From contig JABANN010000234.1 of assembly GCA_013115125.1 (NCBI GenBank), positions 1 to 48,790 on the forward strand: a stretch of 48,790 nucleotides of DNA, read 5' to 3'. Made by a program: the position numbers and the translations under genes. Below the pieces are notes generated by a model. That model did no database searches. It saw only the letters and a program-made list of their open reading frames with translations, and was not told the origin of the DNA. Shown in pieces: positions 10,781 through 21,334 of this stretch. The stretch comes from Perkinsus olseni. Lineage: Eukaryota; Perkinsozoa; Perkinsida. Position 1 is the first letter of the stretch; each line of letters begins with the position of its first letter.

Positions 10781-13700
10781 TCAATCAGCGCGCGCCCGAG
10801 GACTCGCCGGGCCAGAACGAGTTCCGACGAAGACTAGAATAGAAAGGACCAACAGGCCAGCAAAGAGGGCGTTATTTCTTAGCATGTCTCCCACGTCCGA
10901 GTCAAAGTTGCCTTCTCTCGGCTGTAGGGTCGGCGGGGGAGGGGCTCGCGTCGGGTACGTTGGCTTGTACGCGTGTGGCATGAGGAATATGGGACCGTCG
11001 GAGGGGCACGCTCTGAAGATAAGTTATGGAACAACAAATCACGTTTTACGGTCCGAGACCATTCGCCCGAACGAAGGAGGCAGAGTTATATAATATGATT
11101 ATTATACATCTTCCGCTAAGGCAACGAACCGCGCGACTTTATCGGTATTTCAACCAACGTAATCGATGATTGAAAACCCTGCTTCAACGGAACTGTGATG
11201 AAGCTGTGAGTCAGCTGTGAGACCATTCATCCGAGAAGGCAACGAACCGCGCGACTTTATCAGTATTTCAACCGATGTAATCGCAACATCGGGTACTGCG
11301 GAGAAGCTGTGAGTCACTTTCACCGGTTTTTACTGTCCAAGACCATTCTTCCGAATGAAGGAGGGAGAGATACTAAATTTGACGGTTATACATCCCTCGC
11401 TAAGGCGAAGAACCGCGCGACTTTAACGGTATCTCTACCAGCGGTCACGCTGAGGTTAACCTCGAGAATATTTGCGTATCTTTGTTGTTACCTAGGCTTG
11501 TGATAGGTATCTTTCGGCGAATCACGGTAGTATCCTGGTAGACACCAGCAGGTCTGTCGACGCTCATACCAGTTGTAGTGGCACCATTCTGGCGGGTTCC
11601 TATCAGTATACCCTGATCACAGCGACGATGAGCACGAACCAGAGGTGGGCGACAGTACGGGTACGGGTGCGAGTTCAGATCCGTACCCGTACTACCCGTC
11701 GCAGTGGTTCCCAAGTACCGTACTAGTGCGGCGTAATCCAATACACGAATGCGTTGTTTAATATATTTAATACGTACTAGTTCGCCGTACCCGTACTAGG
11801 TTCACAGTTTCAAACGTACTCCGTACCGCATTTTCCTCGACCCCAGTACGATTGCCCAGCTCTAGAACGAGCCCTCCGCCGGAAAATAAGTTTGATCGGT
11901 CGAACATCTAGCGGTCAATAAAGAATATTGAATTTGGCAAGTTATGCCTGCTACTCACAACTCAGAGTTGCGCGACGTATCTTAGGTTCACTCTAGCCTA
12001 ATACAAAAATAATGATTCCAATCTTCGCTCATTCCGAGGCAGCAGTTCGACAACCCTCAGTACGATCCTCTCGTGCAACAATATAACTCATTCCGTCACT
12101 CCTACATGTGGGTATCCGAGACAAGGGCGACAGACTCGTACAGCTGGGCTCTAGTGGCGGTCCATGCGGCGGCAGTAACATCACCGATGGATACTTTTCT
12201 ATGCACCTACCAGAGCAGTGGAGGTGGGGGGCCATGACTCCTTTGTATCAAACACAATGGCAGAACAACTCAGCCATTATTGACGAAAAAATTATTGAGC
12301 TTCTCTATGCCGCACAGACGAGAAAGTCGGTAACGGTCGAATCAATCGCGAAAGATACTACTATATGCAGCGCTAACATTTTCAGCTTATGAAAATTTTT
12401 TTCCGACTTTTTTGCGTCTTGCTAGAGAAAATATCGGCAAACGTCGAATCGAGCTCGAAAGATTCCATGAACGTTCCTATGGAACGTAAATCGTCCGGCA
12501 GGGGAGAGAGACGCCTGCTTACAACCAGTCCCTTTTTTCGGGCTTCCCTCCCCCAGTGTCCTTCGGATCGGGTATGCATTCTGACACCTCTAGCTAAACA
12601 ACGCCAAATAGGTAGCTAGTAGTAGTACTGTATCTGCTGCTTGAAGTCAACAGGTTTTTGTTCTTTTTGTGGTGCTTCTCGTGAAGTCTTATGCAGAATC
12701 TGCGAAAACAACCACGACGAAGGAGAATGAACGAAAAAGCGTGAATAATTTCGCACCGAACCGAGCAGGCCGAGAGGACACTCAAAATCGAATGCTATCA
12801 AGCGATACCAGTGCTCCTAGTCTTTCCAAACTCCATCAAAAATACACGCGCGAGACGAAGGGCGCTCAGCACCACGCATGCAACGAAACGTCACCGCTTT
12901 GTCGATGACGACAAATGAAGTGGTCGCCGGACTCGGGAGCATTGGAACGTCTCACCTGTAAACAGGATCCTTGGTGCTTCCGTCATAGTACTGGGCATCT
13001 TCCCACTTATCTGGCTCACAAAGGACGACAACATGATGCACTCTGCCCTCCCTGGCCTTGTCGGCGAGGTAGTAGTTGACGACCCCTCGGCCGTTAGCGT
13101 AGGGCGTGAGGTCCACATTGGCCGTGGCTTGTCGTATTATGGGCTCCCCTGAGATCAGCGCTCGAAAATAATTTCCACACAATTGGCAGTCCCCGAACTG
13201 CGATATTTCTTTGTTGAATTAAGATTAATATTATTTTAACAATTACGTAGTTAATCGATCAATAAACTTCACGCATTGCGGGTGAAGCCCCAACAAACTA
13301 AATACTCCAATTTACTATTAACAACAATTATCGTCAATATATTCTTCTTTTACTGTTTTTTGTCTTTCTCACTTATCGACAGCGATTGCCCAAAACAGCT
13401 TCCTTCATTTGTGATTCATAAAATTCACCGCGTACGTGCATAATTTCATTTCCACTCAAACGAACCATGGACACCCTCCGCTATGTTAACTCGCTCGTTT
13501 GCTCACGAAGAGAACTCTCGCCAGGACAGCATCACATTCGTTTCTGTGGTCTCTCGGTCTCTTCAAAGCCATCACGACTAGCAGCAGTAGTGGTAGGAAA
13601 CAGAGCCGCTGGAGTAGGGGAGCCGGCCGAAGACGGGATCTCATCGCTGGTACAAAAGTGGGACTACACAGGTATCACCATCTCCTGACTTGCGAAAAAT

Positions 13701-13820
13701 CGATGACCAGCATGTACATGTCCGTGCCCCTCACTATCGAGGACTCGCCGCCGAGCCTGGGCGTGCCGGGGGCTGTGTTTTTACGACAACGAGTTCGTAG
13801 AAGAAAACTTCGCTAGGGTA
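10781..13820 (-). CDS. Multi-exon type I membrane protein, paralogue A
   Basis: Phase-consistent exons on the minus strand are: 12956-13148 (193 nt, GEP...LTPYANGRGVV...PVYR), 12629-12699 (FCIRLHEKHHKK), 12106-12198 (PPHGPPLEPSC...W), 11492-11612 (121 nt, YTDRNPPEWCHYNWY...CWCLPGY) and 10781-11012 (CPSDGPIFLMPH, a Pro-rich stretch TRAPPPPTLQP, then a hydrophobic span NALFAGLLVLSILVFVG and a short basic tail with a TGA stop). The order implies an extracellular Cys/Trp-rich region, a Pro-rich stalk and a C-terminal membrane anchor. Likely 5' exons at about 13600-13800 read IPSSAGSPTPAALFPTTTAA and GESSIVRGTDMYMLVIDFSQ. Their joins and the start codon are unresolved. The intron at 11613-12105 contains a MITE, and the intron at 11013-11491 contains tandem repeats. 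Confidence 0.55.
11030..11460. repeat. Three tandem ~130-bp repeats inside an intron
   Basis: Units share GACCATTC..CCGAA, the block AACCGCGCGACTTTA, and GGTATTTCAACC. Copies are centred near 11120, 11250 and 11420. The array fills most of the last intron of paralogue A, and its units do not keep an open frame. Confidence 0.7.
11632..11872. mobile_element. hAT-like MITE (non-autonomous DNA transposon)
   Basis: The 225-bp element (11640-11864) begins CAGAGGTGGGC and ends with the near-complement GCCCAGCTCTA, giving imperfect terminal inverted repeats of the YAGAG.TGGGC type known for hAT elements. The flanking 8-mers GCACGAAC (11632-11639) and GAACGAGC (11865-11872) agree at 6 of 8 positions, as expected for an aged 8-bp target duplication. 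The interior has repeated TACGGG/CCCGTA blocks in both orientations and no coding capacity. It sits in an intron of paralogue A. The family call rests on termini and duplication length only. Confidence 0.6.
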
Positions 13821-14382
13821 GTTTTCCTTCAGGCAGAAACTTCCTACTAAAGTAATAATAACTAATTGATAATAGTAATAATATTCCTAATACCAATTTA
13901 TTACGAGCATGAGATGGGCACTATGCCAAAGGTGCGGTTGGTAGAGGCGACAGCAGCAGCAGCTGAGCTTCGAGGCAGGACGCAGATACTGGCTCAGTGT
14001 CTCGACTCTTCGACCGCCGTTGTCGCGCTCCCACGTGGCATAGCGGCCTCATTTCTGCGTGTTGTTTTTTCCTACAGACTGTATAGTGATGAATGAAATA
14101 GGTAAAAGACTTCTGCACTATCCTAATCGCAAGACGATGGAAGATTGACCAACGCAAGGGCGTATCATATTCTTCGTGAATTACTGTCTCAACCTCAAGA
14201 TACCCAGCCAGCACATAATATACGTTTAGCTTCCTCCATGCAATTTAACCTAGGCACGCAAGATACTCCTCGGGGATGGGATCGGTCTCTCTTCACTGGG
14301 CTCTGACAGCAGGAGGCAAGATGGAGCGCACAGTGGCAGTACTGAGCTAAGCTGCGCTAGATATCCCTATTTGTTAACCATT

Positions 14383-14557
14383 AGGGAACTCAAGTCAATG
14401 GTTGGGTGGAATCCTGAGATTCTCTCTTCGCACTTAAACTACAGTAATTGGGTCATCTACTAGCGTCGGCTAAGCTTAGGTTCCATAGTCGTGCACTTGC
14501 ACCACTATCAGTATTCTAGTCGAGAAGCGCGAGTATACTCCGCGTCAACCTCCACCG
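14383..14557 (-). repeat. Dispersed repeat R1, copy c (inverted, longest)
   Basis: Read on the minus strand, this ~175-bp copy contains all blocks seen in the two left copies: GGAGTATACTCGCGCT, GACTATGGAACCTAAGC, GCCGACGCTAGTAGATGA, ACTGTAGTTTAA, AATCTCAGGATTCC and CATTGACTTGAGTTCCC. It lies 12 kb from the other copies in inverted orientation, and both sites flank the surface-gene cluster. No open frame is present. Confidence 0.7.
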
Positions 14558-14640
14558 AGCAAACGACGCCCGCAGCTTGCGGGCAGCAAGCACAGGTCGA
14601 TCAACCTTCGCTTACTAACCGTTCCAATCACACCAGTAGG

Positions 14641-14790
14641 TGGAGAACAGCAATTTCGTGGCGCGTGAAGATTCTGTGGTTACCTTGAACCTCTTCAGCT
14701 CCACTTCCGGCGGACAATCGAAGAACTGCGAGGTCGATGTCGTTGACGGCGAATCTTTCGGCTGCGCGACTGCCGCGCAGGTCGAAGAAT
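14641..14790 (+). CDS. Candidate exon, unknown gene
   Basis: After an acceptor-like CACCAGTAG, the plus strand reads VENSNFVAREDSVVTLNLFS and on through a Ser/Gly-rich and acidic stretch to GCATAAQ, where a GTCGAAG donor could follow. The composition looks coding. The minus strand is open too, so the strand is not certain. The exon overlaps one copy of the CACGAAATT box seen in introns further right. Confidence 0.3.
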
Positions 14791-14859
14791 CCCTTTCCTC
14801 ATACATAACACGGGAAAAGAGCAAAAATAAAAACTCTGCTTCAGCCCGGCACATAATTC

Positions 14860-15960
14860 ACTCTTGAACGTGAAACCGGTTTCGGAGAACCACACTTGTG
14901 TGTGCAGGAAGAAACTAAGAACGCTCCTGGAGAGCGACCCCGGTATAGGTCCTGAAAAGTTTAAAGACCCAGCGCCCTGAACAAGTTCAGTCTTCAAAGT
15001 CGACCCTGGGATTGGTATCTTGCTTTCTTACTGGAAAGCCCGACTGTCTCAGACAACCAAGGGCAGTGCTTTCATGTCCTGGGCGAGAATCCAAGGTCGA
15101 CCAACGTCAAAGACGGAAGCAAAAGATACTTCACAGAGCATTTCTATTCAAAATTTCTAATCGCAATTTCTGCCAGAGAAACCTGGGAATCGATTTCGAA
15201 AGTAGTAAACTCCGATAGTCACCAGTTGTTGCTTCTCCGTTGTTGCTCATAGTCAACGCAAGGCGAGAAGGATTATAAAGACTTCTACTTTCTCTCGAGG
15301 GGAATAAGCTTTGCACGCATGCACAAGACGATCGGCGCATAATGAGTCACATTTCCGCTCTCAAGGAAGATGGAGGAACGCGGAACAAGCAAGACAATAT
15401 CGATTAGAATGGCGCGCGCGATCGGCACGGTGACTTTGACCGACCACCGGCGTGGTGCTCACTGGATCCGGGCATTTCCCTCTTTGAATGCCTTCCGCTA
15501 GTAAAGGTGAGTTGTGGAACATCCACGACGTGGGGACGGCGGAGCGAAGCGTGACTTCGGTTACGAAAGCTGATTCGGTCTAGGGCGGTCTGCTTTCGAG
15601 GCCTAAAGGGACTTTCTCTCTGCTCTGTAAACCAATTCTGAGACTTAGAAATAATTCTGATCTCCGATTTGATAAGTTAATTTTCCGGCTCAGAATCGAT
15701 TCTGGAGTTGATTTTCACACGTTTAATGTGCCCATGCTTCCAGAATCGATTCTGAGTTTCAGAATCGGTTTTTGACCACTCGCTGATTTCTAGAATCGCT
15801 ATGTTAGTTGACGAGCGCCCCCTTGGTGCTAGTAACTTCAAACCCCTTCCCCCCGACTAAATCAAGTGCTGGTTTTCGATCGCATCATCGAGACACTTCG
15901 CAGGCGCTCGTAGTTTTCAGGTTATTGCGGCGGGCTGACATACTGTCGCTTCGCTCAGCT
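14860..15960. other. Intergenic stretch upstream of kinase gene
   Basis: No supportable gene is seen. A 17-nt string TTGCTTCTCCGTTGTTG at 15229-15245 recurs at 36162-36178. Two copies of the palindrome CAGAATCGATTCTG occur between about 15690 and 15760. Promoter or 5' UTR sequence of the kinase gene is expected in the right part. Confidence 0.45.
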
Positions 15961-15965
15961 CCATC

Positions 15966-16955
15966 ATGCCTTCTGCCCTCAAGACAACCACCACAACGAC
16001 AACCACAACAGGGCAACCGCCGCGGTTGCTTCTCCCACCACTCTCCGTCCGACGATTTGGTCTGCTTTCCGGTTTTGACTCGCCCTGCAGCACCAGGTGT
16101 ACTACGCCCAGTACTAGTGACTCGCCGCTGACCAGAGACGGTGTCACCCCCTCCTCAAAGTCCGCCTTGGCCGCTCTCGATGCCTCCTATACGCTCGGTT
16201 CTTCGATTGCCTCTGGAGCCTACGGGCGAGTTTGCAGATCAGTTTGTCGTCAAACTGGAAGTCCGGTGGCGCTGAAGGTGATTGACAAACCCGCCTATGA
16301 GGCCTTCTCTCCGGACGCGTCAATGCGGTCTGGCCACGGACCGGGCGAGGCAGAGATCCTCGAGATGATTGCTGGTCTTGACGTCGAGGGAGTGCCGAAG
16401 ATCCTCGATGTTTTTGAGGACGCTGACGCGACCTACATCGTCTCGGAGCTCGGCGGCCTCGACCTGTATGAGTGGCTTCAACGCTCCGCTGATCGAGATG
16501 AGGCGACAGTGCTGGAGGTCATCACGCGCTTGCTGCTGATACTGGAGGGCCTGCATAACTGGGGTATCGCTCACAATGATGTTAAACTGGAGAATATCCT
16601 CCTTGACGATTCCGGGCAAGTTCATCTTATTGATTTTGGCAGCGCGGTAATTTGCCGTTGCCCTTACCATGTGGCTTTGCGACGGGAGGCGTTGGAGGAT
16701 GAGGAAGAGAGAACATCTTCGTCTGATGGTCTGGAAGAGGAACGGTGCTGTGACGCGGCCTTTCCTGAGTTCTGTGAAGAAGATCTGCAGGCGAGCGCGA
16801 CGGTGATGTATCAGCTTTTTACGGGGAGCCCGATTTCGACGGCGGAGCGAAGCGGGATGGTGACGGAGAAGAAGGAAGTTTTGAGGAGGGTGTCGAAAGG
16901 AGAGCTTCTTTCGGCGGACGAGGTTCGAGAGTTGTTCAAGCAACAAGCATCTTGA
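15966..16955 (+). CDS. Divergent protein kinase, single exon
   Basis: The 329-residue protein opens with a poly-Thr and Ser/Thr/Pro-rich tail (to about residue 70) and then a kinase fold. Visible motifs are a glycine loop IASGAYGRV (81-89), VALK with the ATP-binding Lys104, an acidic position at 128-130 for the C-helix, the catalytic loop HNDVKLEN (203-210) and DFG (223-225). The catalytic Asp205, Lys207 and Asn210 are kept, but HRD has become HND, so it is a non-RD kinase. After DFG there is an acidic insert (about 243-261) and no APE motif; the C-lobe is short. The family's usual domain is ~260 residues and this one is of similar length only with the insert. It is likely an active but atypical Ser/Thr kinase of unknown substrate. 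The ATG at 15966 is the first in frame. Stop is TGA. Confidence 0.8.
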   Translation: MPSALKTTTTTTTTTGQPPRLLLPPLSVRRFGLLSGFDSPCSTRCTTPSTSDSPLTRDGVTPSSKSALAALDASYTLGSSIASGAYGRVCRSVCRQTGSPVALKVIDKPAYEAFSPDASMRSGHGPGEAEILEMIAGLDVEGVPKILDVFEDADATYIVSELGGLDLYEWLQRSADRDEATVLEVITRLLLILEGLHNWGIAHNDVKLENILLDDSGQVHLIDFGSAVICRCPYHVALRREALEDEEERTSSSDGLEEERCCDAAFPEFCEEDLQASATVMYQLFTGSPISTAERSGMVTEKKEVLRRVSKGELLSADEVRELFKQQAS

Positions 16956-18642
16956 AAGGTATCTTGGGGTTGAGCACGCAAGATACAAACTAGGTCGGAT
17001 TGTATGTGGTCCGATCACTAATCTTTACGTTTCTGATCTTCTGAAAACTTGACTACTTTGCTACTTTATTCTTTTCTCTTTGGCCGCGCACCGGGAAGAT
17101 CCTCTCGAATACTGATTTTACTCTAGCTGATACGATCGGTCTTGGCCCGTTGCCGCGACCTCCGCTCCTCTCCTGCCTTCGGAGAGTCGCCTGTCTTGCT
17201 GCTGCCCACTGAATCGGGTGCCCGAGGCCGTTGGCGGTCTCGGGTGGGCGGTTGACGGCAGTTTTTACATGTGGTTTGTTGTTGCTTTCTCTCTTCCCCG
17301 TTTCGCTGCTGCTACTATTCGTACCGTAACATTGCCAAATCATCTTCCACTGCTGATTCGAGTCCCCTAAAGGTTCACTAATATTCACTTTTTCTCGATT
17401 ACCTGATTGCCGATGCTGTTGCGCCGCCCAGCGATGGAAAAGGGTATCTTAGGTCGAAGATGGGTTCAGACAGATTTTTTGAATCCTGAATAAAGGAGCG
17501 TCTGGTTTCGGTCACTCTCTCGCCGTTTAACGGCGATTCAGGATGGTGGAGTATCTTAGGTTGAAGCTTGACATCCGCGGATTTGTTATTGCAAGAATAT
17601 AACACTCGCGGTAGAAAACAAAAAATTTGGAAAAAGGAGAAAATTTTATTTTTTCCGGGTAAACAAAAAGTTCGTAATAGCCCTGGTATCTTAGGTTGAA
17701 GCTTGACATTCGTAAACTGGGTATAGCGAGTAAAATAGATTCGTTACCAAGAAAATAGAATTCCCTTTTTTTGACTATTAAAAACTTCGTCACCGCCCCG
17801 ACTGCGAACTAACGGCTGGCGGGAAAGAAAATTTTTTGAGGTTGTCTGATCGAGAACGCATCCCTCGGGTTGGCCCATCTGCAAACCTAATATTCGATCC
17901 ACAGTCTCGGTATCATCGAGGCTCTCGTTTACCCCCAGTACATCTTCCTGACGAAATAAGCAGGAAAGCGGTGACAATGCCGCAGTTAAAATGCAGAATT
18001 GCAAGGGGGAGAGCGATAGAGGTAGAGAGCTTCTCCCATTGGTGGGGCGGGAAAAAATTTAATTGTTACGTCGCTTGGGACTCAGAGGACGCACAGTCAT
18101 CTTCGTGAGGTCAGAAGGGGTTGCGGGAAGCGGGAGGGAGGGATTGTGGCGCAACAGGGCAGCTTGCAGGATAAGTACGTGTTCTTAACTTATTAATAGA
18201 AAGAGTAATGGGAATATCTAGGGCAGCTAAGCCTAGCACTGGCATTGTGTGGGGGAGGGATCCATGTTCGTCGGTGATATTGATTGCTTTGACGTAGCTC
18301 AGGATGATCGTAATGGGTTATCAGTTGGCAGCTCTTGTACACTCTTGCTTGTGATAGGGTCGAAAGATACGGGAAATTGGGTATGTATTAGAAGTAAGAC
18401 GTTTGCTGATGGCGTTGCTTTTTGGAGGCATTCGAACCACGGGTGAGTATTATCATCGTCGGGTATCGGTATTAGTGGGAAAGAATCTTGCACTCTTGGT
18501 TGGGATAGGGTCGAAACATACTCGTTAGCGTACTTGGGTACTGGCGTAGAACGAAGGGAATCTTTTTCTCCGTGAAGTGCACGGTGCCACCTAATCTACA
18601 CAAGGTTGACCTATCTCAGAAGATCCATCCTGTTTTCGTATA
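16956..18642. other. Non-coding stretch with GTATCTT modules
   Basis: There is no convincing gene. Four plus-oriented copies of GTATCTT.GG(T)T.GA lie near 16958, 17444, 17553 and 17688. The first is part of a hairpin-like unit closing with AAGATAC at about 16980. Two copies share GTATCTTAGGTTGAAGCTTG. AT-rich sequence follows at 17600-17850. Confidence 0.5.
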
Positions 18643-19806
18643 ATGACCTCCTCCGAAGTCTTCCTCATATCATCTTCGTCATCATCATCAAGCGAGAGCG
18701 AGCAGGAGCCCGAGATAGCCTCCTCGTCCCCGTCCACCGCAGGCCCGTCCCGGTCGGCGTCTCTGCGGTATCATGGCCATGTAATTGGGGAGAGGGATAT
18801 TGACCTGTTAGGACCGGAGCGGCGGTTGAACGATAATTTGATAGACTTTTTCCTGAGTCTTTTCACCAGTGCAATCGCCCAGAATTCGGCATATGCATTT
18901 TCGACGTTTTTCTACTCACAATTGACGCAAAAAAGTCTTCAGAACGGCTGGGAGAGGGTAAAAAATTGGACCAAAAATGTGGATATTTTCGCCCACGATC
19001 TACTGCTCTTCCCTATTAACGAGGCGAACCAGCACTGGTGGCTGATCGCGGTGATTCGACCGAAGGCGTTGGCGAGGGCGATCAATGGTCTGCCTAATCT
19101 GGGCGCGGAGGGTTGCTTGATGGCGTTGGATTCTCGGAGCTGTGAGATTATCGAAGAGAAGAAATTACTGAGGGCTTTGCAGAGGAAGGCTGCAGCGGCT
19201 GTGGTGTGGTATCTTGGGAAGGCCTACGCTGAGGCGAACGGGCCGGGTCAGCAGAAAGTTGATAAAAAATCAATAACGAGGTTGTTGAATTTGTCGGGAA
19301 TATTTCCGGAAAATTCACCGAAGCAACTGAATGAATTTGACTGTGGGATGTTTCTGCTGGAGTTTGCGAAGCGACTGTGTTCGGAACGACAAAAATTGGT
19401 AATCGAATCAGACATCACCGAGGAGCGCTTGACAGAGTTGGGCATTTTACGGTTCGGCCAGGCGACTGTTAAGAGGCGCCGGCGCACTATTAAGAAGCTA
19501 TGCAATCGATGGGGCGCTCGAGGGAGTGTCGAGGAAGATATTGGGGAGGAGGAAGGCCGGCAAGCTCTGATGGACGCGTTGGGGATTTCTTGTCAGCCGC
19601 AGAGACCGAAGGATGGTTTTACGGAGCGGTTGTTGGCTGAAAGGAAGAGGAAAAAGAAGCTAGAGGTGTCAGAAAAAGCGGCTACGGTCGAGCGAGATGG
19701 TGCAGTGGGGAAGTATCTGGCAAGGGAAGTGGCGAGAGGGAGTCGAGGAGAGCGGAAAAGACGGCGAAGTGCGATATTGAACTCTGTTGCACGGTCGCGG
19801 GGCTGA
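18643..19806 (+). CDS. Ulp1/SENP-type SUMO protease, single exon
   Basis: The 387-residue protein has a Ser-rich acidic N-terminus (1-40), then a C48 cysteine-peptidase domain (about 41-245). It shows the substrate-binding start ERRLNDNLIDFFLSL, a VDIFAHDLLLFPIN segment, catalytic His131 in QHWWLIAVI, Asp163 in ALDSRS, Gln228 and nucleophile Cys234 in QLNEFDCGMFLLEF. All four catalytic positions are present and correctly spaced. Such enzymes cleave SUMO or NEDD8 from proteins in the nucleus. The C-terminal 140 residues are basic with nuclear-targeting-like clusters (KRRRR, RKRKKK, ERKRRR). The ATG is the first in frame. It could act on a ubiquitin-like modifier other than SUMO. Stop is TGA. 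Confidence 0.9.
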   Translation: MTSSEVFLISSSSSSSSESEQEPEIASSSPSTAGPSRSASLRYHGHVIGERDIDLLGPERRLNDNLIDFFLSLFTSAIAQNSAYAFSTFFYSQLTQKSLQNGWERVKNWTKNVDIFAHDLLLFPINEANQHWWLIAVIRPKALARAINGLPNLGAEGCLMALDSRSCEIIEEKKLLRALQRKAAAAVVWYLGKAYAEANGPGQQKVDKKSITRLLNLSGIFPENSPKQLNEFDCGMFLLEFAKRLCSERQKLVIESDITEERLTELGILRFGQATVKRRRRTIKKLCNRWGARGSVEEDIGEEEGRQALMDALGISCQPQRPKDGFTERLLAERKRKKKLEVSEKAATVERDGAVGKYLAREVARGSRGERKRRRSAILNSVARSRG

Positions 19807-20285
19807 TGAAACGTGTAGCTTGAAGCGAGGTTTGCTGCTGACGGGGGACGCTTTCTGAGAGGCAGGAGGGCTGTGGGAAGAGTGACGAACGTTTTGGTAG
19901 TCTCGCGGCTGTTGTGTTGGGTGGGGGTATCTTATTTTTTGTGGCTTGCATGAATGAGTTGTCAGATTCTGTTTATGATGGCTTTACTCTTTCTTTTACG
20001 GAGATGGTGTTCCTTTTCCTTTATTGCGCGGTGGAATCTTCTCCGTGCGATGCGAGTTGTCCAATCTCATTCTTCGTAATGGGGTTGCTCTAGGGTCGGG
20101 TCGGCGAGAAGTCGATCGCCTTTTTGGATTGGATATGCCTAGACAGAAGGGGGATATCTTTTTTTCTGTGTAAAGCGCGAGTTTGCAATGGTGTGGTATC
20201 AATTTGGCGTAAGTGCTTTTTATTCGGTTTTGTGCAGCATTTACATGGCAGCTGAATGGGCGGGTTTTTCTTTCAATAGGAGTAA

Positions 20286-20362
20286 AAGTGGGATTCGAAC
20301 CTGTGCAGTTTTTGCCATGCCTTCTTCCTCCATGGCAGCCCTCCCTATTCGACCAAAGAGGA
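20286..20362 (-). repeat. tRNA-like segment
   Basis: On the minus strand a B-box-like CAGGTTCGAATCCCAC follows a 7-bp hairpin (TGCCATG/CATGGCA) in the place of an anticodon arm, and TTTGGTCGAATAGG resembles an A box. The T-stem does not pair fully, so this is a tRNA-derived relic rather than a gene. Confidence 0.5.
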
Positions 20363-21262
20363 GGTATGCGGCTACTCTCGGCCCCGGACGCTGTCTCTTG
20401 TAATAACAATCACGGGGAGTGCGTGTGTGAATTTAAAGTCCAACGCCAACGATAGGGCGTAGATAGAAGAGCACCATCGCCGTCCCTTTTTGAGGGGAAT
20501 GCTCCATGGCCGTTGAATCCCCTTGTACTCGTCTTTGGATATACATCTGAGCGCCCTACTGCCCACGCACGTCCGTGACGCGTCGATAGGCTCTGTTCGT
20601 CAATTACGGGGAGGCTCTCGCTAGTGTTACACGTTTGCAACTCTGCTTGCTCAGCACTTTTTTTCTTGGCATGAAAATTTGCGGTCTAGGGATTCTAACA
20701 AAAAATTGAGGACATTTTCGGGCGCATTTCGGAACACATGAGTTCATACAAGAGAGCAGTTTTCCCAATTTTCAATACTATGCTTTTTTATCTCTTTTGG
20801 TGTGGTCGAAGCTTGGCCACGTGACACCTCTGGAGCGCTCGATCTTCCGACGAGTAGAAGTAGATTGTTCGCGCTCTTCCTCTGTGACCACCTCTCTTAG
20901 TTACTCGAAGGGGTTGGCTTGAATGAATGGTCATGATTGTCGTTAATGATCAGAATGAAACCTCGATCGTTCTATGCGCGTTCTGCGAATTTATAGGAGC
21001 TTCATCAACCGTGATAAATAAAGCGCCGTTCTTCGCGGAGCAAGTCGCGGGAAATGTGGTATGAGGTCAAATTTGTTGCTCACATCCCGGGGGAAACTCC
21101 GTTATCTTTCACTTGCCACAGCAGCCGCTGCTTTCAAGATTTTAGGGTTTTTGTATTTCTGGTGTAGTTACGAGGAAGCGGACGCGCTGAGGGTTCAGTC
21201 GGCGTTCAATACTCAAGGCAGGGAGATGATGGAGGGCAGCGTCGAAGGGTAGGGAGGAAAAC

Positions 21263-21283
21263 GTCACTGCGCCACGAAATTAT
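21263..21283 (+). repeat. CACGAAATTA box, reference copy
   Basis: The box TCACTGCGCCACGAAATTAT recurs with few changes at 21499-21514, 23331-23346 and 24454-24474 (same strand) and at 22312-22330 and 28039-28059 (opposite strand). Five of the six lie inside introns of the two TRF4-family genes. At 28039 its complement begins exactly at the splice donor (GTAATTTCGTGGCGCGTGAC). Confidence 0.7.
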
Positions 21284-21334
21284 GGTTGGGCCAGGTCGAA
21301 GGGTGCTGGCCGAGCTCAGCCGTTGTTGAATTAT

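Larger units (their letters stand above)
19807..21334. other. Intergenic stretch with repeat modules
   Basis: No supportable gene. It contains a tRNA-like segment (20286-20362, minus), one TTTAAAGTCCAACGCC element (20431-20446) and a CACGAAATTA box (21263-21283). The right end probably includes the 5' UTR of the TRF4-like gene that starts at 21335. Confidence 0.45.

Noticed and set aside
14549-14590. Inverted repeat GCCCGCA/TGCGGGC as an odd palindrome
   Set aside because: Its spacer is three bases, so it does not belong to the single-base-axis class; the same applies to sites near 12475 and 40830.
16320-17018. 232-codon minus frame opposite the kinase
   Set aside because: It is the antisense shadow of a gene with clear kinase motifs and shows no motif itself.
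19996-20409. 137-codon minus frame
   Set aside because: It spans a tRNA-like segment, has irregular basic composition and no splice or motif support.
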